In this document: positions 24,569 through 33,648 of the stretch, in pieces
How positions within the stretch are numbered: position 1 is the stretch's first letter
Layout of the letters: each line of letters starts with the position of its first letter
DNA from: Variovorax sp.
GTDB taxonomy: Bacteria > Pseudomonadota > Gammaproteobacteria > Burkholderiales > Burkholderiaceae_C
Direction of reading: 5' to 3'
Length of the DNA: 40,311 nt
Assembly: GCA_025352265.1 (NCBI GenBank)
Contig: JANXTS010000023.1
Coordinates: forward strand, 1 to 40,311
Notes under the pieces: generated by a model
Told to the model about the DNA's origin: nothing
What the model saw: only the letters and a program-made list of their open reading frames with translations
Database searches by the model: none
Translations under genes and position numbers: made by a program

Positions 24569-25292
24569 TTTGAACGCCGACCTCGGCGAAGGCGCTGGCA
24601 ACGATGAAGCGCTTCTTGCGCTGGTGAGCTCGGCCAACATCGCATGCGGCTGGCATGCCGGCGACTCGAGAACCATGCAGCAATGCGTGCGCTGGGCCAT
24701 CCAGCACGGCGTTGCGATCGGCGCGCATCCGAGCTTCCCCGATCGCGAGAACTTCGGCCGCAGCACCATGCACTTGCCACCCGACGAAATCATCGCTGGC
24801 GTGCTGTATCAGATCGGCGCGCTGGCCGCGATCGTCAAGGCCGAGGGCGGCACGCTGGCCCACGTCAAGCCGCACGGTCAGCTCTACAACCAGGCGGCGA
24901 AAGAGCCCGAGCTCGCTGCCGCCATTTGCGAGGCGGTGCGCCGCTTCGATCCTTCACTCAAGTTGTTCGGCCTCGCAGGCAGCGGCATGCTCGACGCCGC
25001 GCGAAAGGCCGGCCTGACGCCGGTCGAAGAAGTTTTTGCCGACCGAGGCTACCAAGCCGATGGCAGCCTGGTGCCGCGCAGCCAGCCCGGCGCACTGATC
25101 GAAGACGAAGCGCAGTCATTGGCACAGACCATGTCGCTGGTGCGCGACCACAAGGTGACGGCCATCGACGGCAGCATCGTCGCGGTCAATGCGCAGACCG
25201 TGTGCCTGCACGGCGACGGCGCGCATGCGCTCGCGTTCGCCAAACGCATCCGCGAGCGGCTGCTCGAAGAAGGCATCGCCGTGCACGCTTGA
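24558..25292 (+). CDS. pxpA: 5-oxoprolinase subunit PxpA (LamB/YcsF family)
   Basis: A 244-residue YcsF/LamB family protein. The diagnostic N-terminus is [20 protein letters not shown], followed by [12 protein letters not shown] and [27 protein letters not shown] and the [16 protein letters not shown] segment follow further on. PxpA is the subunit thought to bind and cleave 5-oxoproline. 5-Oxoproline forms spontaneously from glutamine and from N-terminal Gln, so the PxpBCA enzyme is a housekeeping detoxification and recycling system. It is the last gene of the plus-strand run and is convergent with a hydrolase nine bases away. Confidence 0.96.
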   Translation: MQIDLNADLGEGAGNDEALLALVSSANIACGWHAGDSRTMQQCVRWAIQHGVAIGAHPSFPDRENFGRSTMHLPPDEIIAGVLYQIGALAAIVKAEGGTLAHVKPHGQLYNQAAKEPELAAAICEAVRRFDPSLKLFGLAGSGMLDAARKAGLTPVEEVFADRGYQADGSLVPRSQPGALIEDEAQSLAQTMSLVRDHKVTAIDGSIVAVNAQTVCLHGDGAHALAFAKRIRERLLEEGIAVHA

Positions 25293-25301
25293 TGGCGTGA
25301 T

Positions 25302-26027
25302 TCAGGCTGCGCTGACGCGTTCAAGCCAGTCGAGCAGGGTGGCGCCTACCAGCGCCGGCTTTTCCATCGTCAGCATGTGGCCGCATTGCGGCACCCACAC
25401 CAGTTCCGCTTGCGGCACCAGCGCTGCGATTTCGCGTGAGCAGGCGGGCGGGGTCAGCGTGTCGCTGTCACCGCACATCACCAGCACCGGGCAGCGCAGC
25501 AGACCAAGATGCGTGCGCGCGTCGGGCCGTTTCATCACGGCGCGGTTCTGGCGGATGAGTTGCACGGCGCCAGCGTCCAGCACGATCTCGAGATAGCGCT
25601 GCGTGAGTTTGTGGTCGGCCGCCTGCACTGGATGGAAAGCGAAGGCGATGTTCGGCTCAATCACGTCACGCACGTCGCCGCGCTCGAACAGTCCGATGGC
25701 GGCTTCGCGCAATGCGTAGGTTTCAGCGCCTTCGGGTTGCGCGTTGGTGCCGAGCAGTGCCAGCCCTGCGATGCGTTCGGGCGCTTGTCGCGCGGCTTCC
25801 ATTGCGATCATTCCGCCCATCGAGGCACCACACAAGATTAGCGGGCCGTCGTTCTCGCGCAGCACCGCTGCGGCCATCGCGGGGATGGTTCCGTAGCGCG
25901 TCGCCGCATCGCTGACCTTGGTATCAAACGCAGCCGGCAACGCGTGTAGTTGATCGCGCCACAAGCGCGCGTCGCAGGCAAGGCCGGGGAGAAGAACAAG
26001 ACGAACGGGACGGGCGGACGAAGTCAT
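25302..26027 (-). CDS. Alpha/beta hydrolase
   Basis: A 241-residue alpha/beta-hydrolase fold protein. The nucleophile elbow is GASMGG in LCGASMGGMIAMEAA, the acid is likely the Asp in CGDSDTLTPP, and the His is in VPQCGHMLTMEKP near the C-terminus. The oxyanion segment is LLPGLACDARLW. The substrate cannot be told: esters, lactones and carbon-carbon bonds are all possible in this family. The ATG at 26025-26027 is chosen from the family N-terminus. The long upstream open stretch to 26186 overlaps the divergent phosphatase gene and is not conserved-looking. Confidence 0.88.
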   Translation of the reverse strand: MTSSARPVRLVLLPGLACDARLWRDQLHALPAAFDTKVSDAATRYGTIPAMAAAVLRENDGPLILCGASMGGMIAMEAARQAPERIAGLALLGTNAQPEGAETYALREAAIGLFERGDVRDVIEPNIAFAFHPVQAADHKLTQRYLEIVLDAGAVQLIRQNRAVMKRPDARTHLGLLRCPVLVMCGDSDTLTPPACSREIAALVPQAELVWVPQCGHMLTMEKPALVGATLLDWLERVSAA

Positions 26028-26033
26028 TCCACG

Positions 26034-26039
26034 ATTTTC
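26034..26039 (-). promoter_or_regulatory. -10-like hexamer GAAAAT just upstream of the hydrolase
   Basis: GAAAAT ends six bases before the ATG; CAACGG 17 bases upstream is a poor -35. If used, the mRNA would be leaderless. Confidence 0.27.
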
Positions 26040-26142
26040 GGTGAAGCGGCAGCGTGCCGTTGGCGGTCGACCATGCCTGTCGATGAAAGTCGTCGATGGG
26101 GCGCAACACGGCTGTCGCAGTTGCAAGGGAAAATAGCGGGAC

Positions 26143-26850
26143 ATGCCAACGCCCCTCACCGCATCTCCCCTCGCGACCGAGATCATCCTAATCCGCCACG
26201 GCGAGACCGACTGGAATCGCGAGCTGCGATTTCAAGGCCACATCGACGTGCCGTTGAACGATATGGGGCACGAGCAGGCACGTCGCCTTGGCCTGCGAAT
26301 GGCAGGGGAGATGGTGCAGCATCTGGTCAGCAGCGACCTCATGCGTGCGCAGCAAACGGCAGCACCGGCCGCGCAGCAATTGAGCCTCCCGGTGGTGACG
26401 CGGGCCGCGCTGCGCGAGCAGAACTTCGGCCTGGTCGAAGGCATGCGTGCCGACGAAATCCAGAACCTGCATCCTCGCGCATGGGAGCAGTGGCTGGAGT
26501 TTCGCGAGGACCACGCCATGCCAGAGGGCGAGAATGCACGTGACTTTCATGCGCGGATCATCGGTGCGCTCGGCGACATCGCGGCGTTGCACGCGGGACA
26601 GCGCGTGCTGGTCGTCACGCACGGCGGTGTGCTCGACATGGTGTGGCGCACGGCCAATGGTCTGAGCCTGAGCGGACCTCGGCGCAGCGACATTCCGAAT
26701 GCGGGTTTCAATCGCATCCGCATCGCCGATGCGGCGGCGCCCACGGGTATCGAGATCCTCGATTGGGCCGACATACGGCATCTCGACGACATGCCGGCTC
26801 AGCCGACTTATGACCAGACGCGGCATCTGCCGGATTTGCCGAAGCGTTAG
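26143..26850 (+). CDS. Histidine phosphatase family protein (phosphoglycerate-mutase-like)
   Basis: A 235-residue branch-1 histidine phosphatase. The phospho-accepting His is in LIRHGETDWN, the second catalytic segment is SSDLMRAQQTA, the acid/base region is REQNFGLVEG, and the second His is in VVTHGGVLDMVW. Such proteins include GpmB-like phosphatases, CobC and general phosphatases. The sequence does not settle which, and no cobalamin or glycolytic gene is adjacent. The gene appears monocistronic. The start at 26143 lacks a strong Shine-Dalgarno. Confidence 0.9.
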   Translation: MPTPLTASPLATEIILIRHGETDWNRELRFQGHIDVPLNDMGHEQARRLGLRMAGEMVQHLVSSDLMRAQQTAAPAAQQLSLPVVTRAALREQNFGLVEGMRADEIQNLHPRAWEQWLEFREDHAMPEGENARDFHARIIGALGDIAALHAGQRVLVVTHGGVLDMVWRTANGLSLSGPRRSDIPNAGFNRIRIADAAAPTGIEILDWADIRHLDDMPAQPTYDQTRHLPDLPKR

Positions 26851-26871
26851 CAAGACACGTCCACGAACGCG

Positions 26872-26900
26872 TTGAGTCTGGCGACGAACGGCGCAATAAT
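26872..26900 (+). promoter_or_regulatory. Promoter of the small secreted protein gene, predicted leaderless
   Basis: TTGAGT (26872-26877) and AATAAT (26895-26900) are exactly 17 bases apart, the best -35/-10 pair in the window. The ATG at 26908 lies seven bases after the -10, so transcription should start at or within a base or two of the start codon. No Shine-Dalgarno is present. Confidence 0.52.
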
Positions 26901-26907
26901 CCGCTCC

Positions 26908-27396
26908 ATGCGTCGCACCTTCGTATCCCACGCTGCGCTGCTTCTTTCGGTCCTTGTCTTGGGCGCGGCTTCGGGCCCATTGCACGCACAAGACGGATTC
27001 GTCTTCGATCGCGACTGCGCCAAGTGGCTCGAGCAAAAGGGCTATTCGACGGATTACATCCAGCAGAAAGTCGGTACGCGACAACGCGGGTTCGCGCAGA
27101 ACTGGCAGGGCAACGTCGAACCCAAAGACGTGCAGCCCGGCGACGTGGTGATCGCATTCATCCGGCAAAAGGGCCAGAACATGCGCGTGGCCTACGTCGA
27201 AGAGGTGCGCCGCAATGCCGACGGAACGTCCGGCGCGGTCTTCGTCACCGAGTGGAACCAGGGCAAGTACACGGACGAGCGTTGCTTCGTGACGGATCAC
27301 TTCGGGCGGCTCTCCGAATCGAAGCCGATGACTGTCGGAACCATCGACAAAGTGTGGCGACCAAGCTTGCCGCTCAAGGGCGCGGTCAAGGAATGA
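26908..27396 (+). CDS. Small secreted protein, possibly a degenerate CHAP-like domain
   Basis: A 162-residue protein with a clear signal peptide (cleavage probably after LHA, residue 27). The mature part has two cysteines (37 and 126) that could form a disulfide. The segment VQPGDVVIAFIRQKGQ followed by RVAYVEEV resembles the PGD...HVAxVE core of CHAP/NlpC-type amidase domains, and Cys37 could be the nucleophile. However, the catalytic His position is Arg93, so activity is doubtful. I do not recognise a named family with confidence. It ends 11 bases inside the convergent TPR gene. Confidence 0.75.
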   Translation: MRRTFVSHAALLLSVLVLGAASGPLHAQDGFVFDRDCAKWLEQKGYSTDYIQQKVGTRQRGFAQNWQGNVEPKDVQPGDVVIAFIRQKGQNMRVAYVEEVRRNADGTSGAVFVTEWNQGKYTDERCFVTDHFGRLSESKPMTVGTIDKVWRPSLPLKGAVKE

Positions 27397-28735
27397 CGTT
27401 GCCCAGCCCGAGCCTGGCGTAGACCGCTGCTGCCTGACGTCGCAAGCGCAGCGACTCCGGCTGCCCGTTGAGCTGCTGCTGCAACACACCTTGCGCGCCG
27501 GCCAGCGTGGCCTCGGTGCCGCAGCGCACCAGCGCATCGAGGTACACCTGTTCGAACAGATCGCGTTGCGCATGGCTGCCGCCAATCTCGACCAGCCGCG
27601 GCAAGGCTTGACCGAGCTCTTCGATCGCCGCTTCGAAGTCACCGCGTGCGTGTGCAGTCAAGCCCATCGCCGCGGGCACGCAGACGCGTTGCCAGGCTGC
27701 ACGTGTCGATGCCGGCGCGTGCGGCGCGAAGGCTTCGATGCTGCGCAGCAGCGTGTCGGCCTCGGGGCGATGGGCGCGCGCCAGCCCGTAGAGGTATTGG
27801 AGGTCGAGAAAGGGCAGCACATGGTCGTCGAGTCGGCGTGGCAGATAGCCAGCCACATCGTCCCAGCGATTGCCGACGTCGATGCCCGCGAGCTCGAATC
27901 GCGCGAGCAGCGACACGGCGCCGATCTGGTCTTGCGAGTAGTCCTTGACCACGCCCCACACCTGCCGGTCGTAGACGTCAAGCGCCTCGGCATCGCGGCC
28001 GAGATCGATGAGGAACAGCGCCACATGCCACCAGTTGTGGGTGACCATGAACGAGTTGAGACCGGTCCAGGTGTCGCTCACGTCCTGCATGAACGCCAGC
28101 CCTTCGGTGAGGCGGCCTCCTGTCAGCATGACGTGACCCAGCGCGTGATGCGCCCAAGGCTCCTTGCGGCACATGTCGATGGCGCGGCGCGCACTCGCCT
28201 CGGCCTCTCGCATGAGGTGGCATTGCTCGTAGCCGAAGGCGGCCATGCCATGCATGTACGGCACGTCGGCTGCGGCAGGCAGCGCGGTGAGCGCCAGCCG
28301 CAACATGCCGGGACAGTCGCCGGTGTTAAAGCAGTGGTACTGGCCGAGTTTGAGCGAGGCGAGATCGCGTGGGTGCTCCCGCGCCTGCTCGGCGTGCAAC
28401 GCGATGGCGCGTGCGATATCGCCCGCGGCCCATGCCTCGACGGCTGCGATGTAGCGGCGCTCGCGTGGCGTGGCGCGTGCATCATCGGCCGCTCCCGCCT
28501 TCGCCTGGTCGAGGTACGGCATCGCGTTGACGACCGCATCGCGCGACTCCGCGAACAGATGCAGCGTCGCCGCATACGCCTGCACGATCGGACTCATGTC
28601 AGTGTCGGCGATGGCCAGCAAGTTGGCAGCCCGGCCCTCGGTCGAGATAAAGCCCATAACGAAGTCGTCGACCAGCGGCCGGCTGGCGAGGTCGTCGAGG
28701 GTTAGCGGGTTGCCGAGACTGTCTGTCGTAAGCAT
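27386..28735 (-). CDS. TTC38-like tetratricopeptide repeat protein
   Basis: A 449-residue soluble protein matching the TTC38 family, an all-helical TPR-type protein found in bacteria and eukaryotes. Recognisable segments are DLASLKLGQYHCFNTGD, YMHGMAAFGYEQCHL, AEASARRAIDMCRKEPWAHHALGHV (two adjacent TPR helices) and a family-typical THNWWHVALF. No signal or membrane segment is present. The biochemical function of TTC38 is not known; TPR arrays usually bind other proteins. It lies 48 bases after the amidase stop on the same strand and is likely the last gene of the importer-amidase operon. Confidence 0.85.
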   Translation of the reverse strand: MLTTDSLGNPLTLDDLASRPLVDDFVMGFISTEGRAANLLAIADTDMSPIVQAYAATLHLFAESRDAVVNAMPYLDQAKAGAADDARATPRERRYIAAVEAWAAGDIARAIALHAEQAREHPRDLASLKLGQYHCFNTGDCPGMLRLALTALPAAADVPYMHGMAAFGYEQCHLMREAEASARRAIDMCRKEPWAHHALGHVMLTGGRLTEGLAFMQDVSDTWTGLNSFMVTHNWWHVALFLIDLGRDAEALDVYDRQVWGVVKDYSQDQIGAVSLLARFELAGIDVGNRWDDVAGYLPRRLDDHVLPFLDLQYLYGLARAHRPEADTLLRSIEAFAPHAPASTRAAWQRVCVPAAMGLTAHARGDFEAAIEELGQALPRLVEIGGSHAQRDLFEQVYLDALVRCGTEATLAGAQGVLQQQLNGQPESLRLRRQAAAVYARLGLGNVIP

Positions 28736-28783
28736 GTGCGCGCTGTCCTTAGATTGCAGGTCGTCGTAGGTCCTGACCTGCCC

Positions 28784-30190
28784 TTAATCCGTCGGTGGTT
28801 GCGGCCAGGCCCGTTGCGGTTCGCGTATCAGCTCGAAGGCGCGCGACACCTTGAGGACACCCAGGTCGTCGAAGCGTTGCCCGGCGATTTGCAAGCCGAT
28901 GGGCAAACCCGCTGTGCTGTAACCGCAATTGATCGACGCCGCCGGTTGCTCCGACATGTTGTACGGCACGGTGAAGCCAATGTGCTCCAGCGGCCGCAAC
29001 GGGTCGTTGGTCGGCGATGCATGGTCTGCGGGCGCCGGCATGTTGGGCGACACGGGCGAGATCACGTAATCGTACTTTGCGCAGGCATTGACTGCCGCGA
29101 CGCGCGTCGCATGAAACTGGCTGACGGCTCGAAACACATGCTCGCCGCTGAAGCCGGCCGCGCTTTCAGCCCATTGCAGGATGTAGGGCAACACTTTGGC
29201 GCGGCGTTCCGGCGGCAGTGTGTTCATGTCCATCAGCGACCGCATGCGCCACAGGTGGTCCATGCCATCGAGCATGGCTTGCGACATGAACGGTTGCATC
29301 GGCTCGACGATGGCGCCGGCCCGTTCGAAGAGACTTGCTGCATTCTCGATGGCCGCCTTGATCTCGGGTTCGACCGCCAAGCCGCAGCCGGCATCGAGCA
29401 GCAAGCCGATGCGCAGGCCCTTCAAGTAGTCAACAGCCACTTCGGTGGAGGACCATGCAATGTCTTGCGCCGGCAAGCTCATGCTGTCGCGCGCGTCGGG
29501 CAGCGCGAGCACTTCCATCATCAGCGCGGCATCGCTCACGGTGCGCGTCATCGGGCCCGCGGCGCGGCCCTGATACGGCGGGTCGATCGGGATGCGGCCC
29601 AGACTCGGCTTGAGCGTGAAGATGCCGCACCAGCCGGCCGGCAGGCGCAGTGAGCCGCCGATATCGGTGCCGATATGTAGTGGTCCATATCCGGCGGCTG
29701 CGGCAGCACCTGCGCCCGCGCTCGATCCCCCCGGCGTCTTGCTCAAGTCCCAAGGGTTGCGCGCCAGCGTATGGAAGCTCGAAAGTCCCGACGACAACAT
29801 GCCGTAGTCGGGCATCGTCGTCTTGGAGACGATCACGGCCCCGCTTTCTTTCAGACGTGCGGCAGGCGGTGCGTCGGCGCCCGCAGGTCGCAGCTCGACG
29901 GCCGCGGTGCCGGCCGGTAGCGGGTCACCCCGCGTTGCGATGTTCTCCTTGATTGTGGTCGGCACTCCGTCCAACGGGCCGAGTGGTGAGCCGTTGCGCC
30001 AACGCGTTTCCGACGCACGCGCCTGTTCGAGCGCTGCTTCCGGGCGAAGCAGATACGTCGCTTGCAGATGTGGTTCCCAACGCTCGATCTGCGCAAGCAC
30101 CGCCTGCGTCACTTCGACCGGCGAGAGAGTGCGGTCGCGATACGCGTCGACCAGTTCGCGCGCGCTCAGGTCGATGAGTGCCTCGCTCAC
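28784..30190 (-). CDS. Amidase signature family amidohydrolase
   Basis: A 468-residue amidase signature enzyme. The Ser-cisSer-Lys triad is complete: Lys81 in TTIKENIATRG, cis-Ser156/157 in KTPGGSSAGAGA, and nucleophile Ser180 in GTDIGGSLRLPAGWCG. Such enzymes hydrolyse amides, short peptides or carbamates to acid plus ammonia or amine. The start is a GTG that overlaps the stop of the binding-protein gene (GTGA), so amidase and importer are translationally coupled. This placement suggests that the imported compound, or a product of it, is the amidase substrate. It is not a GatA, since no GatB or GatC is adjacent and the context differs. Confidence 0.93.
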   Translation of the reverse strand: MSEALIDLSARELVDAYRDRTLSPVEVTQAVLAQIERWEPHLQATYLLRPEAALEQARASETRWRNGSPLGPLDGVPTTIKENIATRGDPLPAGTAAVELRPAGADAPPAARLKESGAVIVSKTTMPDYGMLSSGLSSFHTLARNPWDLSKTPGGSSAGAGAAAAAGYGPLHIGTDIGGSLRLPAGWCGIFTLKPSLGRIPIDPPYQGRAAGPMTRTVSDAALMMEVLALPDARDSMSLPAQDIAWSSTEVAVDYLKGLRIGLLLDAGCGLAVEPEIKAAIENAASLFERAGAIVEPMQPFMSQAMLDGMDHLWRMRSLMDMNTLPPERRAKVLPYILQWAESAAGFSGEHVFRAVSQFHATRVAAVNACAKYDYVISPVSPNMPAPADHASPTNDPLRPLEHIGFTVPYNMSEQPAASINCGYSTAGLPIGLQIAGQRFDDLGVLKVSRAFELIREPQRAWPQPPTD

Positions 30191-31680
30191 GACCAGCTCA
30201 GCGCAGACAGGTCGTTGACGGAAATCGGCATGTCCTTCCACAGTCCCTTCACGCCCTTCTTGGCGATGGTCGGGAACTGCGGCTGGTACATAAAGCCGTT
30301 GGCGGCGTCGGTCGCAAGCATCTTCTGTGCATCGCCCAAAAGCTTGAGGCGCTCGGCCGCATTGCCGGTGCTCTTGATCTTGTCGAACAGCGTGTCGAAC
30401 GCCTTCGACTGGTAGCCCCAGTAGTAGTCCGACTTGGCGTAGTTGCCGATGTCGAACGGCTCGACGTGAGAAATGATCGACAGGTCGTAGTTGTGCGGGC
30501 CGCCGTACGTGTTGCTGAGCCACTGCGCCCACTCGACGTTCTGCACCTTGACGACGATGCCGATCTTGGCCAGCTGGGCCACGACCACCTCTCCGCCCTG
30601 CCGCGCATAGGGCGGTGGAGGCAAGGTCATCGTCAGCTCGAGCGGCGTCTTGACGCCCGCTTCGGCCAGCAGCTTCTTGGCCTTTTCGATGTCGAACGGA
30701 TTGATGCCGGTGGTATCGACATAGCCCGCTGCGCCCGGTACGTAATGGCTGCCGATCGGCACGCCGAAGCCATCGGCAGCGCCTTCGATGAAGGCCTTGC
30801 GATCGAGCGCAGCAAGGATCGCGCGGCGCACGCGTACGTCGTCCAGCGGCTTCTTTTTGTTGTTGATCGCGACGATGGTCTTGGCACGCGAGCCGCCGAG
30901 GATCACCTGGAACTGCGGGTTGCTCTTGAATTGAGGAACGATGCGCGTGCCGGCGCGGGGAAAGGCGTCGACGTCGCCGGCCAGCAGCGACGCGGCCTGT
31001 GCGGCGGTGTCGGCAATAAAGCGGAACGTGACCTTGTTGATCTTCGCGTTGCCGGGGCTCCTAAAGCCCTCCCACTTGGTCAGCACGAGCGACGAGCCCT
31101 TGGCCCAGCTCTCCAGTTTGTAGGGGCCGGTGCCGATCGGTTTGGTCGCATTGGTGTCGGCGCTCTTGGGCTCGACGATCACGGCAGTGGCCTGCCCCAG
31201 CACGAAGGGCAGGTCGGGATCGATCTCCTTGTTGATGACGACCACGGTGGCGTCGTCGATCACTTGCGTGCTCAAGTTGGCGAAAGTACGCTTGTCTTTG
31301 TTGGTGCTCTTCTCGCCGCCGGCGCGGTCAAAAGCGAACTTGACGGTCGTCGCGTTGAACGGCTCGCCGTTCTGGAATTTGACGCCGCGGCGCAGTTTGA
31401 AGGTGTAGGTCTTCAGGTCCGGCGAGACCTCCCAGCTCTCCGCCAGCATCGGCGTCACGGTGCCATCGGCATTGATTTTGGTCAGCGTTTCCAGCACGTT
31501 GTACTGAACGATCTCGGCAATGGCGGCGGCGGCGCCAGCGGTCGGATCGAGTCCCGGTGGTTCGAGCGACATGCCGATCACGATCGAATCCTTGCGGCCT
31601 TGCGACAAGGCCAACGTTGGCAAGGTCGAGGCCAGTGCGGCCGCGGCAGATGAGGTGAGAACGGTGCGTCTGTTCAGCAT
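30187..31680 (-). CDS. ABC transporter substrate-binding protein, peptide/nickel (SBP family 5)
   Basis: A 497-residue extracellular binding protein of family 5 (DppA/OppA/NikA type). The N-terminus has twin arginines in NRRTVLTSSAAAA, a plausible Tat signal, ending near ALSQG. Typical segments are GLDPTAGAAAAIAEIVQYNV, LAESWEVSPDLKTYTFKLRRG (21 residues in the gene, core L-A-E-S-W near 80), and VRRAILAALDRKAFIE. The ligand cannot be predicted. The ATG at 31678-31680 has GGAG eight bases upstream. It follows the second ATPase gene by 87 bases. The downstream amidase start overlaps its stop. Confidence 0.93.
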   Translation of the reverse strand: MLNRRTVLTSSAAAALASTLPTLALSQGRKDSIVIGMSLEPPGLDPTAGAAAAIAEIVQYNVLETLTKINADGTVTPMLAESWEVSPDLKTYTFKLRRGVKFQNGEPFNATTVKFAFDRAGGEKSTNKDKRTFANLSTQVIDDATVVVINKEIDPDLPFVLGQATAVIVEPKSADTNATKPIGTGPYKLESWAKGSSLVLTKWEGFRSPGNAKINKVTFRFIADTAAQAASLLAGDVDAFPRAGTRIVPQFKSNPQFQVILGGSRAKTIVAINNKKKPLDDVRVRRAILAALDRKAFIEGAADGFGVPIGSHYVPGAAGYVDTTGINPFDIEKAKKLLAEAGVKTPLELTMTLPPPPYARQGGEVVVAQLAKIGIVVKVQNVEWAQWLSNTYGGPHNYDLSIISHVEPFDIGNYAKSDYYWGYQSKAFDTLFDKIKSTGNAAERLKLLGDAQKMLATDAANGFMYQPQFPTIAKKGVKGLWKDMPISVNDLSALSWS

Positions 31681-31767
31681 GGTCGAGGCTCCAGAAGGGC
31701 TGAGGAAATCAATAGAAAAATGACGTTGCATCATGCGCGATCGACCTGCTGACCGGCAAGCATTTGC

Positions 31768-32598
31768 TTATGCGTGCATCACCGGTTCGGCGGGTTCGGC
31801 GCGTGGCACGGCCGCCAGCAACGCTTGCGTGTACGGGTGTTGCGCATGGGCAAAGAGCTGCTGCGGCGCTCCGCGCTCCACGATGACACCGCGGTAAAGC
31901 ACGCATACGTCGTCGCATAAATGATTGACCACTGCGAGATCGTGGCTGATGAGCAGGTAGCTGATACCGAACTGTTGCTGCAGGTCGTTCATCAGATTGA
32001 GAACCTGCGCCTGCACCGACACGTCGAGCGCGCTCACCGGCTCGTCGGCCACGATGAGTTTGGGTCGAGTGATCAATGCGCGGGCGATCGCGATGCGTTG
32101 TCGTTGGCCGCCTGAAAATTCGTGCGGATACTTGTTCATGTCGGTCGAGCGCAGACCCACCGCCGCCAGCGATTCACTGACGCGTTCGCACTGCTCGGCG
32201 CGCGTTGTTTCGGCCAGCGCCTCGAGTGGTTCGGCGACGATGCGCGCGACCGTCTGCCGTGGATCGAGCGAGCCATAAGGGTCTTGAAACACCATCTGGA
32301 TGTCGCGTCGTGCGATTCGTAAATCGGCACGCGGCAATATGTGCAAATCACGGCCTAGCAACTCGACGCGGCCCGACGTCGGCTGGTCGAGTGCCATCAC
32401 GACTCGCGCGATGGTCGACTTGCCGGAACCCGATTCACCAACGATGCCGAGGCTGCGGCCCTGCTCTATGGAAAAGCTCACGCCATTCAACGCCTTCACC
32501 AATTTGGGCGCCGCGAAAAGCGACTCGCGCGGCATGGCGTAGTGGCGCACGAGATCGGTGACTTCGAGCAGTTTGGGTGCAGCAAGAGATGCGCTCAC
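31768..32598 (-). CDS. ABC transporter ATP-binding protein, OppF/DppF type
   Basis: A 276-residue ATPase. Walker A is GESGSGKST, the signature is [15 protein letters not shown], and Walker B is LIVADEPVSALDVSVQAQ. Length and the C-terminal RGVIVERGAPQQLFAHAQHPYT segment are typical of the OppF/DppF subunit. The GTG start overlaps the stop of the preceding OppD-type gene (GTGA), so the two ATPases are made in equal amounts. No ATG lies at the family start. Confidence 0.94.
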   Translation of the reverse strand: MSASLAAPKLLEVTDLVRHYAMPRESLFAAPKLVKALNGVSFSIEQGRSLGIVGESGSGKSTIARVVMALDQPTSGRVELLGRDLHILPRADLRIARRDIQMVFQDPYGSLDPRQTVARIVAEPLEALAETTRAEQCERVSESLAAVGLRSTDMNKYPHEFSGGQRQRIAIARALITRPKLIVADEPVSALDVSVQAQVLNLMNDLQQQFGISYLLISHDLAVVNHLCDDVCVLYRGVIVERGAPQQLFAHAQHPYTQALLAAVPRAEPAEPVMHA

Positions 32599-33605
32599 GA
32601 CACTGCCTCCGTTGGCGCTGGGTTCGATGCGCATTCGGGCGTGAGATCGCCGAGTCGAATGCAACGAACGACGTCGCCGCTCGGCAATGCAACGGGCTGC
32701 GGTCGCGTCGAAAGGCAGGCATCGATGGTGTACGCGCAGCGTCCTGCGAAGGGGCAACCGGGTGGTATGTCGACCAGCTCGGGTACGCTGCCCTTGATCG
32801 TCGCCAGCCGCACGCCGCGAGGTGCGCCGAGGGCAGGCCGTGCCGCGAACAAACCTTGTGTGTACGGATGCGCCCGCTCCGCGAAAACGGTCGAGGTCGG
32901 TCCGCTTTCGACGATGCTGCCGCCGTACATCACCATCATCTTGGAGACGCTCTGCGCGATGACGCCGAGGTCGTGCGAGATCAGGATCAGCGCCATGCCG
33001 CGCTCTGCGACCAGGCTCTGGATCAGGTCGAGGATCTGCTTTTGAATGGTGACGTCGAGCGCGGTGGTCGGTTCGTCCGCAATCAGGAGATCGGGCCCGC
33101 AGGCCAGCGCCATCGCGATGCCGATGCGCTGTCGCTGGCCACCTGAGAATTGGTGCGGGTAGGCGTCGAGCCGCGATGCTGCATCGGGAATGCCGACGCG
33201 GTCGAGCAGTGCCAGCACTTCCATGCGCGACGCCGTGCCCGATAGCCCGCGATGCAATCTGAGCGGTTCGCCGACTTGCCGCGCGATGGTGTGCACCGGG
33301 TTCAGCGCCGTCATCGGCTCCTGAAAAATCATGCCGATGCGGTTGCCGCGGATCTTGCACATGGCGGGCTCGTCGAGGCCGACGAGTTCAGTGCCGTCGA
33401 AGCGAATGCTGCCCGTGACCTTCGCGGTCGCGGGCAGCAAGCCCATCAACGACTGCACGGCGATGGACTTGCCACAGCCCGACTCGCCGACGAGACCCAT
33501 CGTCTCGCCGCGCTCCAGTGCAAAGCCGATGCCGCGAACAGCCTCGGCTGGGCCGCGCTGAGTTTGCAGTTGGACGTGAAGATCGTCGACTTCGAGAAGT
33601 GGCAT
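32595..33605 (-). CDS. ABC transporter ATP-binding protein, OppD/DppD type
   Basis: A 336-residue ATPase. Walker A is GESGCGKS, the signature is [15 protein letters not shown] and Walker B is [18 protein letters not shown]. The C-terminal extension contains a cysteine-bearing segment ([19 protein letters not shown]), the oligopeptide-transporter C-terminal domain that can bind an Fe-S cluster in some members. The ATG at 33603-33605 is preceded by 43 bases after the permease stop. It pairs with the OppF-type ATPase. Confidence 0.94.
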   Translation of the reverse strand: MPLLEVDDLHVQLQTQRGPAEAVRGIGFALERGETMGLVGESGCGKSIAVQSLMGLLPATAKVTGSIRFDGTELVGLDEPAMCKIRGNRIGMIFQEPMTALNPVHTIARQVGEPLRLHRGLSGTASRMEVLALLDRVGIPDAASRLDAYPHQFSGGQRQRIGIAMALACGPDLLIADEPTTALDVTIQKQILDLIQSLVAERGMALILISHDLGVIAQSVSKMMVMYGGSIVESGPTSTVFAERAHPYTQGLFAARPALGAPRGVRLATIKGSVPELVDIPPGCPFAGRCAYTIDACLSTRPQPVALPSGDVVRCIRLGDLTPECASNPAPTEAVS

Positions 33606-33648
33606 TAAATTTTTCCGCGCGGCTTCAGCGAAGGCTCGTCGGGCGTGT

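Noticed and set aside
23366..24793. 475-codon minus-strand open frame opposite pxpC
   Set aside because: Antisense to pxpB/pxpC, which have complete family motifs and tight overlaps.
30178..31653. 491-codon plus-strand open frame opposite the binding-protein gene
   Set aside because: Antisense shadow of a well-supported family-5 binding protein; its sequence shows no family motif.
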